A stretch of 64,000 bases of DNA from Branchiostoma lanceolatum (GCF_035083965.1 NC_089725.1:28219925-28283924), one strand, 5' to 3'; shown: positions 1-11,699, counted from the stretch's first letter. Notes: generated by a model not told the origin, from the letters alone. Numbers and translations are program-made.

Positions 1-87
1 GTGAATAGTGAGTGAACATCCATGATGAACATTTGTGTTTAAAATAGAATGAGTAAAGTTGAGCAGAGCTTCTCTTTGAGTCATCAG

Positions 88-1952
88 GTGTGGACCTGGA
101 AATCTGGGCGCACGAGCACACGTACGAGAGACTGTGGCCTGTTTATGATTACAAGGTAAGATGATGTCATCCATGGCTCCTCTCTGTTACATTTGAGAAT
201 ATTGTGATGTCTGAAACAACTCCATGAGAATGATAATTTTATAATCATGTGCCATGTCTTCATTAATTGAGTGAGTGATTGAGTGAGTGAGTTATCAAAA
301 CTATAGAAACAGAAGTTTCTCTGCCCTGATATTTTGCTCCCTTCAGTGTATGAGAAATGTTGACCATAACTGCTTGTTGTTTTTTGTATCCAGGTGTACA
401 ACGGCAGCCTGGCCACCCCCTACACCAACCCCAAGGCTCCTGTACACATCATCACTGGGTCTGCTGTACGTAAACAAGTGCTTACTTCACTCTCGTATTC
501 AGCGACACCAATTTACTTTATTCTTGGCTTTGAAATAAAGTAGTGAACTGAAAGATCAAGAGGAAAACAGCATCTGGGGGGAAATTACAGTTTCAGGGAG
601 TATATACGGTCATGTTCAGATTTTCCTCCGCTACTTTCAGATTTTCCCTTTTGCAAAATTTGTGCTTAGATTTGTCCAAGAACCTGGACTGAAGGTATAT
701 TGGTGTGGCCTAATCAGTATCTGTGCTGGTTTAATCAATATATTTGGCAACACCTGGAACCATCTGCCACACTCTGTAAAAACATCGATGTCAGTATTCA
801 AAACCAGATGTAGAACTTGGCCTGAATTCTGACCTCACAATGGCAACCTACTAGAATGCACTGGTCTATAACCTTTCTATTACCGCGCCATTGACTTGGG
901 CTACCCTGGTTCAACATGACAGAAATAAATAGAAAGCAGACCTTAAGTAGGGCGGATACCAGGCTATCACATATAGATGGAAACGTAGAAACATAACCTG
1001 GAAGCTGAAAGTAATTGGTATGTTTACATTTCTATACAGGGCTGCCGTGAGCGCCACGATGGTTGGGTCCCAAACCCTCCAGCCTGGAGCGCTCTCAGGA
1101 ACTCCGACTACGGCTACACCAGGTTCAAGGTGCACAACTCAACACATCTGTACCTGGAGCAGGTGTCAGATGACAAGGTAGGTTAGAGATGCACAACTCC
1201 ACACACCTGTACCTGGAGCAGGTGTAAGATGACAAGGTAGGTTACAGATGCACAACTCCACACACCTGTACCTGGAGCAGGTGTCAGATGACAAGGTAGG
1301 TTACAGATGCACAACTCCACACACCTGTACCTGGAGCAGGTGTGACAGATGACAAGGTAGGTTACTGGTGCACAAATCTGTATCTGTATCTATATAGCCA
1401 GTATAACCGCTGTTTAGTGTAACACATCGGCTTTGCAGGCATGCGACTCGGCACGTATAAACCTGGAACAAGTGTCAGATGACGTGACAAGGTAAGTTAC
1501 AGGTGCACAATTCCACACACCTGTACCTGAAGCAGGTGTCAGATGACAAGGTAGGTTACAAGCACAACTCCAAACACCTATACCTGGAACAGATATCAGA
1601 TGACAAGGTAGGTTACAGATGTGCTACTCAACACCTGGAATAGGTGTCGGATATTCATACCTGTACCTGTCCAAAGCCTACCAACAGAGTGTATTGGGAG
1701 CCTTTAACTTCCTTGAGTTACCTTGATTGCAAAAAAACAAACATAAAGTTCTTATCAAAAAGAGTTGACCTTGATATTGAACTGCAAACTCACCTTGGTG
1801 GAGGTATATGTAATTGCAGGAGAGACAAATGCTCGTGTAGCAATATTTTGACTCCCTGTGATTTTCATTTTGTTTTCTCATTCCAGGATGGAAAGGTAAT
1901 TGACTCCATTTGGGTCATCAAGGACCAGCATGGACCCTACAGCCGCACCTGA
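88..1952 (+). CDS. ACP7: Purple acid phosphatase, ACP7/PAPL type, 3' portion
   Basis: Four exons carry the C-terminal end of an iron/zinc purple acid phosphatase, a secreted-type metallophosphoesterase; the 5' part lies outside the window. Exons are 88-155, 394-465, 1040-1177 and 1887-1952 (stop TGA at 1950-1952). All have AG acceptors and GT donors and the phases agree (the first exon enters with two bases of a split codon; the later junctions are phase 0). Exon 88-155 encodes WAHEHTYERLWP, which holds the last metal-ligand histidines of the family. Exon 394-465 encodes the VHIITGSA stretch and exon 1040-1177 the GYTRF and QVSDDK stretch. The last exon begins DGKVID, as in human ACP7. The exon 1040-1177 donor and the stop codon each lie in their own tandem array. 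The identification rests on remembered human ACP7 sequence. Confidence 0.93.
1128..1625 (+). repeat. Minisatellite copying the ACP7 exon donor
   Basis: Tandem units of about 58 bp each repeat the last ~45 bp of exon 1040-1177 plus its 5' splice site. The core GATGACAAGGTAGGT, or a close variant, recurs about seven times (near 1169, 1227, 1285, 1345, 1477, 1543 and 1600). The array is interrupted at about 1376-1446 by a fragment of a dispersed repeat. The first unit is taken as the functional junction because it continues the exon reading frame. Confidence 0.92.
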
Positions 1953-2645
1953 CAGGACAACACCTGTATCTGAAACACCTGACAGAACAACACCTGTAGC
2001 TGAAACACCTGACAGAACAACACCTGTAGCTGAAACACCTGACAGGACAACACCTGTAGCTGAAACACCTGACAGGACAACACCTGTAGCTGAAACACCT
2101 GACAGGACAACACCTGTAGCTGAAACACCTGACAGGACAACACCTGTAGCTGAAACACCTGACAGGACAACACCTGTAGCTGAAACACCTGACAGGACAA
2201 CACATGTAGCTGAAACACCTGACAGGACAGCACCTGTAGCTGAAACACCTGACAAGACACCACCTGTATCTGAAACACCTGACAGGACAACACCTGTAGC
2301 TGAAACAACTGACAGGACAACACCTGTAGCTGAAACACCTGACAGGACAACACCTGTAGCTGAAACACCTGACAGGACAACACCTGTAGCTGAAACACCT
2401 GACAGGACAACACCTGTAGCTGAAACACCTGACAGGACAACACATGTAGCTGAAACACCTGACAGGACAGCACCTGTAGCTGAAACACCTGACAAGACAC
2501 CACCTGTATCTGAAACACCTGACAGGACAACACCTGTAGCTGAAACACCTGACAGGACAACACATGTAGCTGAAACACCTGACAGGACAACACATGTAGC
2601 TGAAACACCTGACAAGACACCACCTATAGCTGAAACACCTGACAA
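1950..2645 (+). repeat. 30-bp minisatellite starting at the ACP7 stop codon
   Basis: About 23 units of 30 bp run from the ACP7 TGA. Each unit is two related 15-bp halves, both ending in ACACCT. Units fall into variants (CACATGTAGC, GACAGGACAG, GACAAGACAC, GTATC). A block of eight units at 2041-2280 is repeated almost exactly at 2281-2520, giving a 240-bp higher-order unit. Since 30 is a multiple of three, every unit carries a TGA in the ACP7 reading frame. The array would lie in the 3' UTR. Other frames are open on both strands only because the unit has no stop there. Confidence 0.97.
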
Positions 2646-4065
2646 CCCTTGTGACACCTACAGCTTCAGTATACACACCTGCAAAGGGGGGGGAGATAGT
2701 CCACTGGCAAGGGAGCACTTGAAACTAAGTCGAAACAGTTTGGAATGAATCAGTCACAGTAGTTTCTGAATCTCAACAGAATATCACGCTAGAAGAGTTA
2801 GGCAGGACCTTTTGTCTTTTTAACTAACTGTATTTTTTAGAATGATCCTTACAGACAGAAAACAAGCCATGAATTAACCGATTTTATAAGAGTCTAATTG
2901 TAGAGATGTATGTGTTTTCTTCTAAATCTTTTAAGAGTTTTATTTCATAGCTTTTAAAGGCATTGCATGACTCGGAATATATTATCTGTCTACATCTTAA
3001 TCATGAATACTGAAATATTATGTTTTTATCAGTGAAATATATTAGTTGTTGTGATCGACTGAATTTCCAATTTAGAATTACCATGCCTCAGATTTCTATC
3101 ACGATGTGATGTGTCAAACCAAATACTATTGAATTAGGATTGGAGATAGAAATTATTCTTAGACTAATGTGTCAAATCTACAGTCACTATAAATGTGATG
3201 TTGTTCATTTTCTTCTCTGAAAACCCACCTCAGTCTGAAAATGTGCCAAAGGAAACATAACACATTGGTTGAAATTAAAGCCAGTGATAGTTGTTATTCA
3301 ACTTGGTCTTGTCTTTATTGCAAAGATTTAAGTCAAAGTTAAGTTGATTTCATAAGACATCGGCTATTTTCAAAAACTCAGTCCTGCACTTGTCCTTTTT
3401 TCTTTTAAAGGGGTGTTTGTTTTTTCATAAAACGTGTCATGAATGTTTCAATGTTGGCCTTTCTTAGTCCAAAATGTAAGACATCAACACATATTGAGAC
3501 ATGTGATGAAGGTTACACACCTAGGTGCTAAGATTGGCAAGAAAACAGCTACTCAAGCAACTGAACAGATTTTGGAAGTGGTCAGAGGTTTCAGATAGCA
3601 TCCACTACCTTTAGTTAGGGACTGGATGATGTTTGTAGATTGCCAGGTTCTTAAACCAAAAAATTATGAATTGATATGCAAATAAGGTGAAGACAGAGAT
3701 TTAAGCTGGTCCAATAGGAAAGTAAAATAAGACTTAAGTCAAGACTAGTTCAAATATTGAGACAACACCAATACTGAACATGTCTTCTTCAGGTTACACC
3801 TGTTTATTGGCAGTTTGTTCAACTGTCTGCAGACTTTATGTTGGTGATACGATTTCATCAACATATTCCCTAGCCTGGTATCCACGTTATTCTGGTTCAC
3901 TCCCCTGATCGCTTCCCTGCTTAATAGTCTGGCGCCCATTGTCATCTGAACTTTGTCCTTTAAGTCCTGCATTATATCTCAGGTATCAAAATTTGTTTCA
4001 GAAGCAGTATAACCGGAATCAAACTTGGGAAGACTTGTTCAAACCAGTTAGAATACCTCTTTGAA

Positions 4066-4260
4066 TAATTTCATCAGGTTGGAGAATGACTGAATACCAA
4101 TCATTGAAAGTTCTTTTATTCACAACCAAGTATTTACATGAGCCAACGTTTCGATGACTCTGTCATCTTTATCAGGGCGATACTAACTGGTTCACAGTGA
4201 ACCAGTCAGTATTATGCCCTGATGAAGATCACCGACAGTCATCGAAAGTCAGCTGCCTTC
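4066..4260. mobile_element. Hairpin-type dispersed element (family D)
   Basis: It begins like the elements near 15268 and 48098 with a shared AATAATTTCATCAGGTTGG-like end. It contains ACAACCAAG, a GTTTCGATGAC and CATCGAAA pair, and a central inverted repeat (GATACTAACTGGTTCA against AACCAGTCAGTATTA). It has no coding capacity and is consistent with a non-autonomous DNA transposon. Confidence 0.6.
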
Positions 4261-5312
4261 ATAATGAACTTCGCCGAGTCAGAAAACATTGGTTCTGTTA
4301 AAAGAACTTTAGCTTCAAATGACTGACAAAGTTATTAACTACATCTTTCAAATATTATTAGGTTGGTTCAATTATTGCTGTTTTCTCTCTTATCTTATAT
4401 TTTGTTGAAATTCCACGACAACAGGACAAAAAGGACCCAATAAATCATATCACAGATGGCCATGGATGTGGCAGTACGTACTACATTTAGAACACTGACA
4501 ACACAAATGAACTGTATAATAAACAACAATATTAACTGAAGAAACATACAGTTGAGTAAAAGTGATCGTCCATTGGGAATGTATAAAAGTCTGTCAACAT
4601 TAACTCAGGTGAGACATACCAATATGTAAATAAATTACCACTATGTCGCTTTATCACCAACCTAATATGCAACAATCATCAACATTTTGCTTTCGAAACA
4701 GTTCAGTACAGCATATATACAAATTACACTTCTCCATCATACACAATCCGCTGTACAAATCTACATACATTATACAGCTGTACTTTTTTCTTCACTACTT
4801 ACAAAATTCAAGTCTCATGACAACAACACAAAATTGTAGTCACATATACACATCAAATTCTCCTTGGTGTAGTGAATGACATCACCTGGCACACTATTTT
4901 TCTGTTACTTATAAATATATTTGGGATCTCAAAGGAATGTTAACAATAAAACCAACATGTTTTGGCGTTATTTACTTGGATTTGAATATTTTAAATTAAA
5001 ACTTTTAAACAAGGTCAGCATGAAAACGGATGGCAAACTGGATTCTAAACATTATTCACTCCCTAAAACTGTGAAGACATAAAACTGACCGTCAGGCTCT
5101 GTTGTCATCGTTGCTCTTCAAGTTCATCACTAATTTCTTTCAATCTAAGGACCAATGAACAAACCTATGTAGAGGTAGTGGAACAGTAGGTACATTATCG
5201 ATAGGTTTCTCCTGTCATCCCTTAAACTATTACCCGCATGTCTGACAGAAACACATCATCCTACAGCTGAGTCCAACCAAAAGCCTATTTTCCTGGTTAA
5301 ATGGATTTTAAC

Positions 5313-5432
5313 TACAGTCAAACCTGTACAAGTGAGCACCTCTTTCTTAGGACCACCTGGCCATTTTGGCCACATTTTGGTGGTCCCTTAGATAATTTTT
5401 CCCATTGATACAAGCATTAAAAAAAATGTCTC
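5313..5432. mobile_element. Truncated MITE with TACAGTCAAACCTGT end (family C)
   Basis: The left end TACAGTCAAACCTGT and internal phrases (TTTTGGTGGTCCCTTAG, TTTTTCCCATTGA) match the complete copy at 46035-46228. The right inverted end is missing. Confidence 0.65.
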
Positions 5433-5929
5433 TAGTAGAGCCTGGAACTGAAACAGGATGACACTCAGACTGACTGCCTGTCCCCTACAAAATTAAACCA
5501 CAGCAACAGTGGTCTTTATCTCTTTTTTCCTCAAATTCAAAACGTAATAGAGAAACGTAAAATAATGTAAGCACCATGATACTAAAACTGTTCAAATGGA
5601 CCCATAGCAAAACAACAAAAGGAAATACGCTAACAGACAGCAGTTGGAACAAATTCAAATACATCTATATATTGCGTCCCTTTTGCAAGACGATATCTAC
5701 AATCTGTAATAGTGGCCGTCATAAAATTGCGTTTAAAGAAAGATTTTTGAAACATACAATGACCACCTCTCATACCATCAGACGGTCTTCATTTTCTCCA
5801 GCTTGTTTCCTCATTGCAACATGTTGATCACAACTTCATGGTTTTTAAAAAAGTACTGTACATGAAGTCCTGACCTTCAGCTACAATGCCACAGCCTTTG
5901 ACTGTTTGGTTTTGTCATCTTGTCACTCT

Positions 5930-6363
5930 TTGGGGTCTTGTAGGATCTCTAGTTTTTACTCTGTTGGATCCAGTAGGATGTGTAGTCTTTACAATGTAGG
6001 ATTTTGTCTTTATTTTCTGAGATTCTTAGATCCAAAATCCTAACTCTGTGGAATCCTGTAGGGTCTGTAGTCTTCATGAGATCCTTTAGGATCTGTAGTC
6101 TTTACTCTTTGGGATCCTGTTATCAAAATCCTTACTCTGTGGGATCCTGGAGGATTTGTAGTTCTTTGTGGGATTTTGTGGGATCCAGCATCTTCATTTT
6201 GTGGGATCCTTAGACCCAAAAATCCTTACTCTGTGAAATCCTGTTGGATCTGCAGTCTTTTATTTAATACTAATAAGTGGGATCCTGAAAGATCCAGAGT
6301 TTATTTTGTGGGATCCTTAGATCCAGAGTCCTTACTCCATGGGATCCTGTACAATCTGCAGTC
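5930..6363 (-). repeat. Minisatellite over the TMEM179B stop codon
   Basis: Degenerate units of about 30-35 bp have a plus-strand consensus close to TGGGATCCTGTAGGATCTG followed by TAGTCTTTACTC. The unit holding the TMEM179B stop (minus strand: ACAGGATCCCATGGAGTAAG) is the gene-proximal member. Many downstream units keep the ACAGGATCCCA...GAGTAAGGA core, so the end of the coding sequence is itself a repeat unit. Confidence 0.88.
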
Positions 6364-8938
6364 TGCGTCGCTCCCCCCAAATGAGCGGCCTTCTCTCGTC
6401 GCCGCCCTCGGACTCGGGCGGCGCGAGGTCGTACTCTCGTTTCCTGGAGACGACGAAACACTGGACGGTCACCATGGACGTGGTCAGCGCCCAGACCAGG
6501 AACAGCACCCAGCCAAAACTCTGCAGGGGAAAAATGCAGGGTTCTGATTACAAGATATGACATTTCTTACTTAAATCTGCATGCTACTTTGTCCTGAAAT
6601 CCAGCCATACTAGCTTAACCGTGAATGCTTTCATCTGAGGTTGGAACATCACCGATCATGAGGCAAACACAGGATTCTGATTACAAGCTTTTGCTATCTG
6701 CATGTAACTTAGCCTGCATTCCAGCCGTATTAGGCTGGCTGCTCCATACAGACCAATTGAGCATGCTACGCTAACAATTAGTAACATGGCTGTATTTCAG
6801 GCTACGCATTGAGCTTGACTCTGCACTACCAGCAAAGACAAAGTTTTAAACAACACTTAACAGTAATTCTGAAATGATCCTTCTAAGGTTTTACATGCAT
6901 AAATGAATATGTAGGTTCTTCTTCTTTCGGTACTGCTGAGCCCCTAGATCAAAGGGGTTACTAGCACTTCTATGTGACCTCTATTTATGTGACCTCTATT
7001 TTGAAACCAGACAGACAGTGAGATCCACACTAACCTGTGCCGCCTGCATGTTTCTGAAGAACACCAACATGACGGAGTGCCCGCTGGAAATGTCGTACTC
7101 AGACGCAGCCGCCTCACAGCTGTAGTGTTAGGAGAACACTGTGTTGTTAGTCTTGTAACACCAGGGAGAGCAGCAAAAGTACAGCTGGCACATCATCAGC
7201 CAAAGATAGTGTCAAGTAGAGTGACAAAATGCTTCACTATCCTGATTAATGACTAAGTTCAAATCCATTAAATATCAAATGATAGACTGTTCATTGTACT
7301 TGTCAAAAAGAGCTAGGGGAGTTCAGTACAATGAACCTGTTGATACTGTACATGGCATCTGTCTTCTCTGTCATGACCAGTAGAAGATTAGCTCTTTGGT
7401 GAGCAAAACTGGTTTGAGATCATTTTCACCTATATGCTGCCTCACCTGACAGAACACCTGTATGTTGCCTCATGCACCTGTCTACAGAACACCTGTATGT
7501 TGCCTCATGCACCTGTCTACAGAACACCTGTACATTGCCTCACCTGTCTACAGAACACCTGTATGTTACCTCACCTGTCTACAGAACACCTGGATGCTGC
7601 CTCACCTGTCTACAGAACACCTGGATGCTGCCTCACCTGTCTGTGCTCCCTCCCTCCAGCAGGTGTTTGCACCAGTCCTGGTAGCCGGTTGTCAAGGTAA
7701 CGGCTGCCACCAGGCTGGCCAGGCAGCCCAGCAGGCACACCACCATCTGGGCAGACTGCCACCTGTCAATCAAAACCAACCACCTGTCAATCATAATCAA
7801 CCAACTGTCAATCATAAACAGCCACCTATCAATCAAAATCAACCGCATGTCAATCATAATCAAAACACATGTCAATCACAATCAACCAAATGTCAATCAA
7901 AATCAACCACCTGTCAGTAATACAAAACCACCTGTCAATCAAAATCAACCACCTGTCAATCACACTGAGCCACCTGTCAATCATGGTCCACCACCTATCA
8001 ACCATATTGAACCACCTGTCAATCATAACCAAACAGATATCAACAACACAGAACATCTGTCAGTCATACAAGACAGCTGTCAATTAGAAAGAAAGCACAT
8101 GTCAATCATACAGGGACACCTGTTAATCATGGAAACTCCCTGTCAATCCTAGAATGAACTTGTCAATGTTATAGATTTATAAGCGTCATCTAGACTCAGA
8201 TTGTGTAGTGTGAGTATAAGATGTTCTATAGCGTGCGCGTGTATAAGATGTTCGAAAGATATTCTATAGCGTGTATAAGATGTTCTATAGATGTTCTATA
8301 GCAGGTATACGATGTTCTACAGAATAACTTTAACTGTTATTACCAGACTTCGTAGTGGACGGAGGCGATGCAGCTGACCAGCATGAGGAGAAGGGCTGCA
8401 GCAGAGGTGACCAGTGCCTGGTACAGGCAGTAACTACACACAGTGTCACTGCCGTATACCTGTATAATACAACAATACACAGGTAAACACACAGTCACTG
8501 CCGTATACCTGTAGAATACAACAATACACAGGTAAACACACACTGTCACTGCCGTATACCTGTATAATACAACAATACACAGGTAAACACACACTGTCAC
8601 TGCCGTATACCTGTAGAACACAATAATACACAGGTAAACACACACTGTCACTGCCGTATACCTGTAGAACACAATAATACACAGGTAAACACACACTGTC
8701 ACTGCCGTACACCTGAACACAACAACACACAGGTATTAAAACAGGCCTGGTAGCTACACACACTAGGTTTGAGGTCACTGACCTGAGACTGGGAGTCTAA
8801 GTTGAAGTTACCGAACAGCAGACATCTCTGTCCAGCGTCGTTCCTACTGATGGTGAGGATACAGGCCACGATGATGCCGCACACCACACACAGGGCCTGC
8901 ACCACTCCCAGCACCTTAGCAAAGTGGGGACATGCCAT
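6332..8938 (-). CDS. TMEM179B: TMEM179B-like four-pass membrane protein
   Basis: Five coding exons on the minus strand: 8783-8938 (ATG at 8936-8938), 8344-8459, 7637-7762, 7035-7119 and 6332-6520 (stop TAA). They total 672 nt, or 223 residues, close to remembered human TMEM179B (about 219). All junctions are GT-AG and phases agree. Four hydrophobic segments are visible: GVVQALCVVCGIIVACILTI, then ALVTSAAALLLMLVSCIA, then MVVCLLGCLASLVAAVTL, then GWVLFLVWALTTSMVTV. Family hallmarks are RCLLF after the first segment and SCEA in the loop before the last. The short charged tail ends DPME. Exons 1, 2, 3 and 5 each touch a tandem array or duplication. TMEM179 is the alternative name; the tail and last segment fit the B type better. 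Confidence 0.86.
7434..7650 (-). repeat. Minisatellite copying the TMEM179B exon 3 donor
   Basis: About seven units of ~31 bp repeat the end of exon 3 with its 5' splice site (minus strand ACAGACAG|GTGAGGCA; plus strand TGCCTCACCTGTCT). The true donor after base 7637 is the exon-proximal member. Confidence 0.92.
7759..8160 (-). repeat. 21-bp minisatellite copying the TMEM179B exon 3 acceptor
   Basis: About nineteen units of ~21 bp repeat the 3' splice site of exon 3 (minus strand GATTGACAG|GTGG; plus strand CCACCTGTCAATC). The exon starts at the unit nearest the coding sequence (7762). Distal units diverge, but most keep an AG preceded by TTGAC. Confidence 0.92.
8446..8722 (-). repeat. Minisatellite copying the TMEM179B exon 2 acceptor
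   Basis: Six units of ~48-51 bp (near 8448, 8497, 8548, 8599, 8650, 8701) contain ACTGCCGTATACCTGTA on the plus strand. On the minus strand this is TACAG|GTATACGGCAGT, the intron end plus the first exon 2 bases. The spacer is ACAATACACAGGTAAACAC. Confidence 0.93.
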
Positions 8939-8971
8939 CCTGTGGGAGGGGGGAGCAGGGTTAGACATGGT

Positions 8972-9068
8972 GTAATAGTGAGGATACAGGCCACGATGAT
9001 ATGCCGCACACCACACACAGGGCCTGCACCACTCCCAGAACCTTAGCAAAGTGGGGACATGCCATCCT
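8972..9068 (-). pseudogene. Partial tandem copy of TMEM179B exon 1
   Basis: About 95 bp repeat the first ~90 bases of coding exon 1 (8851-8942), including the ATG (minus strand, 9062) and the MACPHFAKVLGV coding stretch. A two-base insertion in the GGCATCATCGTG region shifts the frame, and the RCLLF half and the donor are absent. If transcribed it would lie in the 5' leader as a decoy start. Confidence 0.85.
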
Positions 9069-9123
9069 GGGGCTGACCATGGGGGAACAGAGTCAAAAAG
9101 CTTGTTTACAGGGAATAATAGCA

Positions 9124-10316
9124 CTTTTCATGTTATTTGAAGATCACCCAGGTATGGGGTCATAGAACTCGTCCATAGTTGACATAAGTTCAGATGCTCT
9201 CAACCAATGTATATGATGACGTGTACAGCTAACATGATTTGCACTGGCTGTCCTCATTCTCATTTCTATGGGACATTTAACTATTAATAAGTATTCTTAA
9301 TCTTAATCATACTGGACAAAACCCCAGTGGGGCATCTCGTCCAGGGAGGGTTGGTGCACAGCTAAGCGGGCCGGTGGTGGTGCATAAAAAAGAAACGAAT
9401 CAAAAATTGCAAAGTGTTTGTGCGAAATCAACCAGAACAGTGCTAAAACAATAATGTAAAAGTAAAAGTATTGCAGATATTTCGATGATGATAATGATGA
9501 AAACAAGAGTATAAGACGTTCACTGTGGTAAATACAGGAAGTTGTTACAATGCACCCGAAAACCCCACAGTTGTGTAGTTACAGGTCATTGACCCCATCA
9601 TCAGCTGTTTTATAACCGAAAACAAACATGCCCAGAAATTATTTCATAGTCGAACTTTGATAACTGGTTATTCCTACATTTTGTTTGAACCACACAGCAA
9701 AAATATCATCATTAAACGTGATGCATACGACTTGGCAGTCAAAAAACTTATCATTGCTTTGTTGACGTTTACGTTATTTAATAAACGTAATGTAGCTAGA
9801 GAACTTGCCTGCAAAAATCTTACGTCATCAGCAACTCAGTGTCATGAAGTGCACCGAGGATTTTGACCCTGCCTTGCTCTGATCTGTGAGTCGATGTTTT
9901 GACACCTGGGACGCCATCTACCCACCAAGTTTACCTTGACCGTGGGCTATACGTTTTTGAAAGACATGACACATTTTGCGTGAAACATTTGGCACGACAT
10001 GCAGGGCAAATCGCACCATAGCTTCGGTCCACCGGCTGTGTTTTGCTCTGGAGATCACTTCCGGGTCTTCGGGTCAGAATGCTCGATGGATCAAAAGAGA
10101 CGTCTAGCGGCGCTATGCATCATGACAAGGGGAACAAGCTGCCCTGCGCTTTCGGTCTTAATCGCTACGTGACGCTTTTGATCCATCAACCTTTAACCTT
10201 CAAAACCACAGCCATCGTGGCGGAGCTCGGAGTATACGTTATCGCGTTATGATGTCGTCTAAAAAATGGACGAATTTATGACATTCGACTTGTTGTGATT
10301 CGCTGACCTTCAAGCA
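9124..10316. promoter_or_regulatory. Divergent promoter region TMEM179B / FIBP
   Basis: The two genes are head-to-head with about 1.4 kb between start codons. No TATA box was recognised. A 13-bp inverted repeat (GATGGATCAAAAG at 10085, CTTTTGATCCATC at 10174) lies about 140-230 bp upstream of the FIBP ATG in CpG-containing sequence. Assignment as a promoter is inference from gene orientation. Confidence 0.5.
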
Positions 10317-11656
10317 ATGACATCAGTGAGCGTTTTCGTGACCAACAATACTTACATTGACTTTGACGTCTTCGGTCATTGGCTGAACGGGCTAACAGGT
10401 GAGAAAACAATCATAAAAGGGGGAGGGGCGTCCCGCTATCTTGAAACGCACTCATGGCACTTATTAGACATTACTAGATAAAACCTCCTTGATTGCACTG
10501 GTGAGCAATGGTTTTCTTTCATGTTATCGGCGTTAGCTTTCTGATTTCAAAAGTTCTGTGTGGATTTTCATAATATTTTGTTCAGCAGCTGTTTTATATA
10601 TGTGGCTGAGGTTTCATGCCCTTGGATGATCAGGCATTTAGATATTCATCAATCTCATATATGAATCATGGGGGGCACAGATAATGTGAACCGATCATAA
10701 CGACGTTATCTGTACACCATTATGGCATTGTAAAATATTCAACGTTACAGAATACATTCATAGATTGTGACTGCTGCTGTTTTAGCAAAATCAGCATTCA
10801 GATATGCAATAATTCATGTTATATGTCTGCTATGTGAGTTGAATAAAGATTTGATAAATCCCTTCCCCCCAGTCCATGAAGCAGTGCAGGCGCGGTTCCA
10901 GAGCGGGATCCTGCAGACGACAGGCGCCTCGCCGGACGTGCTCCAGAGCGACACGCTCGACAACTACCGCACCTTCTCGCTGCTGGAGCGCTTCCTGCAG
11001 GCCCCGCCCAAACTCGCCACGCAGGTCCTGCTGCAGATCCCCGCAGCCGTGCAGAGGAAGCTCATAGAGAAGTAAGGGACTTCATGTACAATCATGTACA
11101 CACACATACAGACACACCTTAATACCTGTAGTCGTGCAGAGGACCCTTATAGACTATGATAGAGAAGTAAGGGTCACGTACACATGCATGGACAGGCACA
11201 CAGCCATGAGTAGTGTCACACATGCACAAACACAGACACACCTTAATACCTGCAACCGTGCAGAGGAAGCTGATAGAGAAGTAAGCAGTGGAAACGTACC
11301 AGCAATTTGAATGCGCATATACATTGTCACACAGATAAACATATACACAAACACCGTAGTAAGTTACACCCCTTTTAAGGTATTAAAATACCTGTAGCCA
11401 TGCAGAGATGCTAACAGAGAAGTAAGGTGCGCAAACGTACAAACACTGACACTGACACGGACACATACACAGTGTCATATAGATACACAGGAACACACAC
11501 ATACCTTGATACCTGCAGCTGTGCACAAAGGACACTGATAGAGAAGTAAGGTGTGCAAATGTACACACGCACCTGCACACACACACACACACACACAGAC
11601 ACACACACACAGACACACACACACACGAACACATACACAAACACATGCACATTCAC

Positions 11657-11699
<43 letters not shown>

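Larger units (their letters stand above)
2749..5929. other. Convergent intergenic region ACP7 / TMEM179B
   Basis: No exon could be supported. Possible poly(A) signals are ATTAAA near 3273 and AATAAA near 4438 for the plus-strand ACP7 gene, and TTTATT near 3314 (AATAAA on the minus strand). A hairpin repeat (about 4066-4260) and a truncated MITE (about 5313-5432) are annotated separately. The rest is AT-rich sequence without codon structure. Confidence 0.6.

Noticed and set aside
1878-2748. Long open frames on both strands with ten-residue repeats (TPDRTTPVAE and others)
   Set aside because: They are by-products of a 30-bp unit without stops in those frames; the ACP7 frame has a stop in every unit.
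7434-8160. CRISPR-like alternation of short repeats
   Set aside because: Units are contiguous, with no unique spacers, and they copy splice junctions of a eukaryotic gene.
8340-8778. Open frames with repeated YGSDSVCLPVY
   Set aside because: Read-through of the acceptor minisatellite; only the exon 2 part at 8344-8459 is supported.
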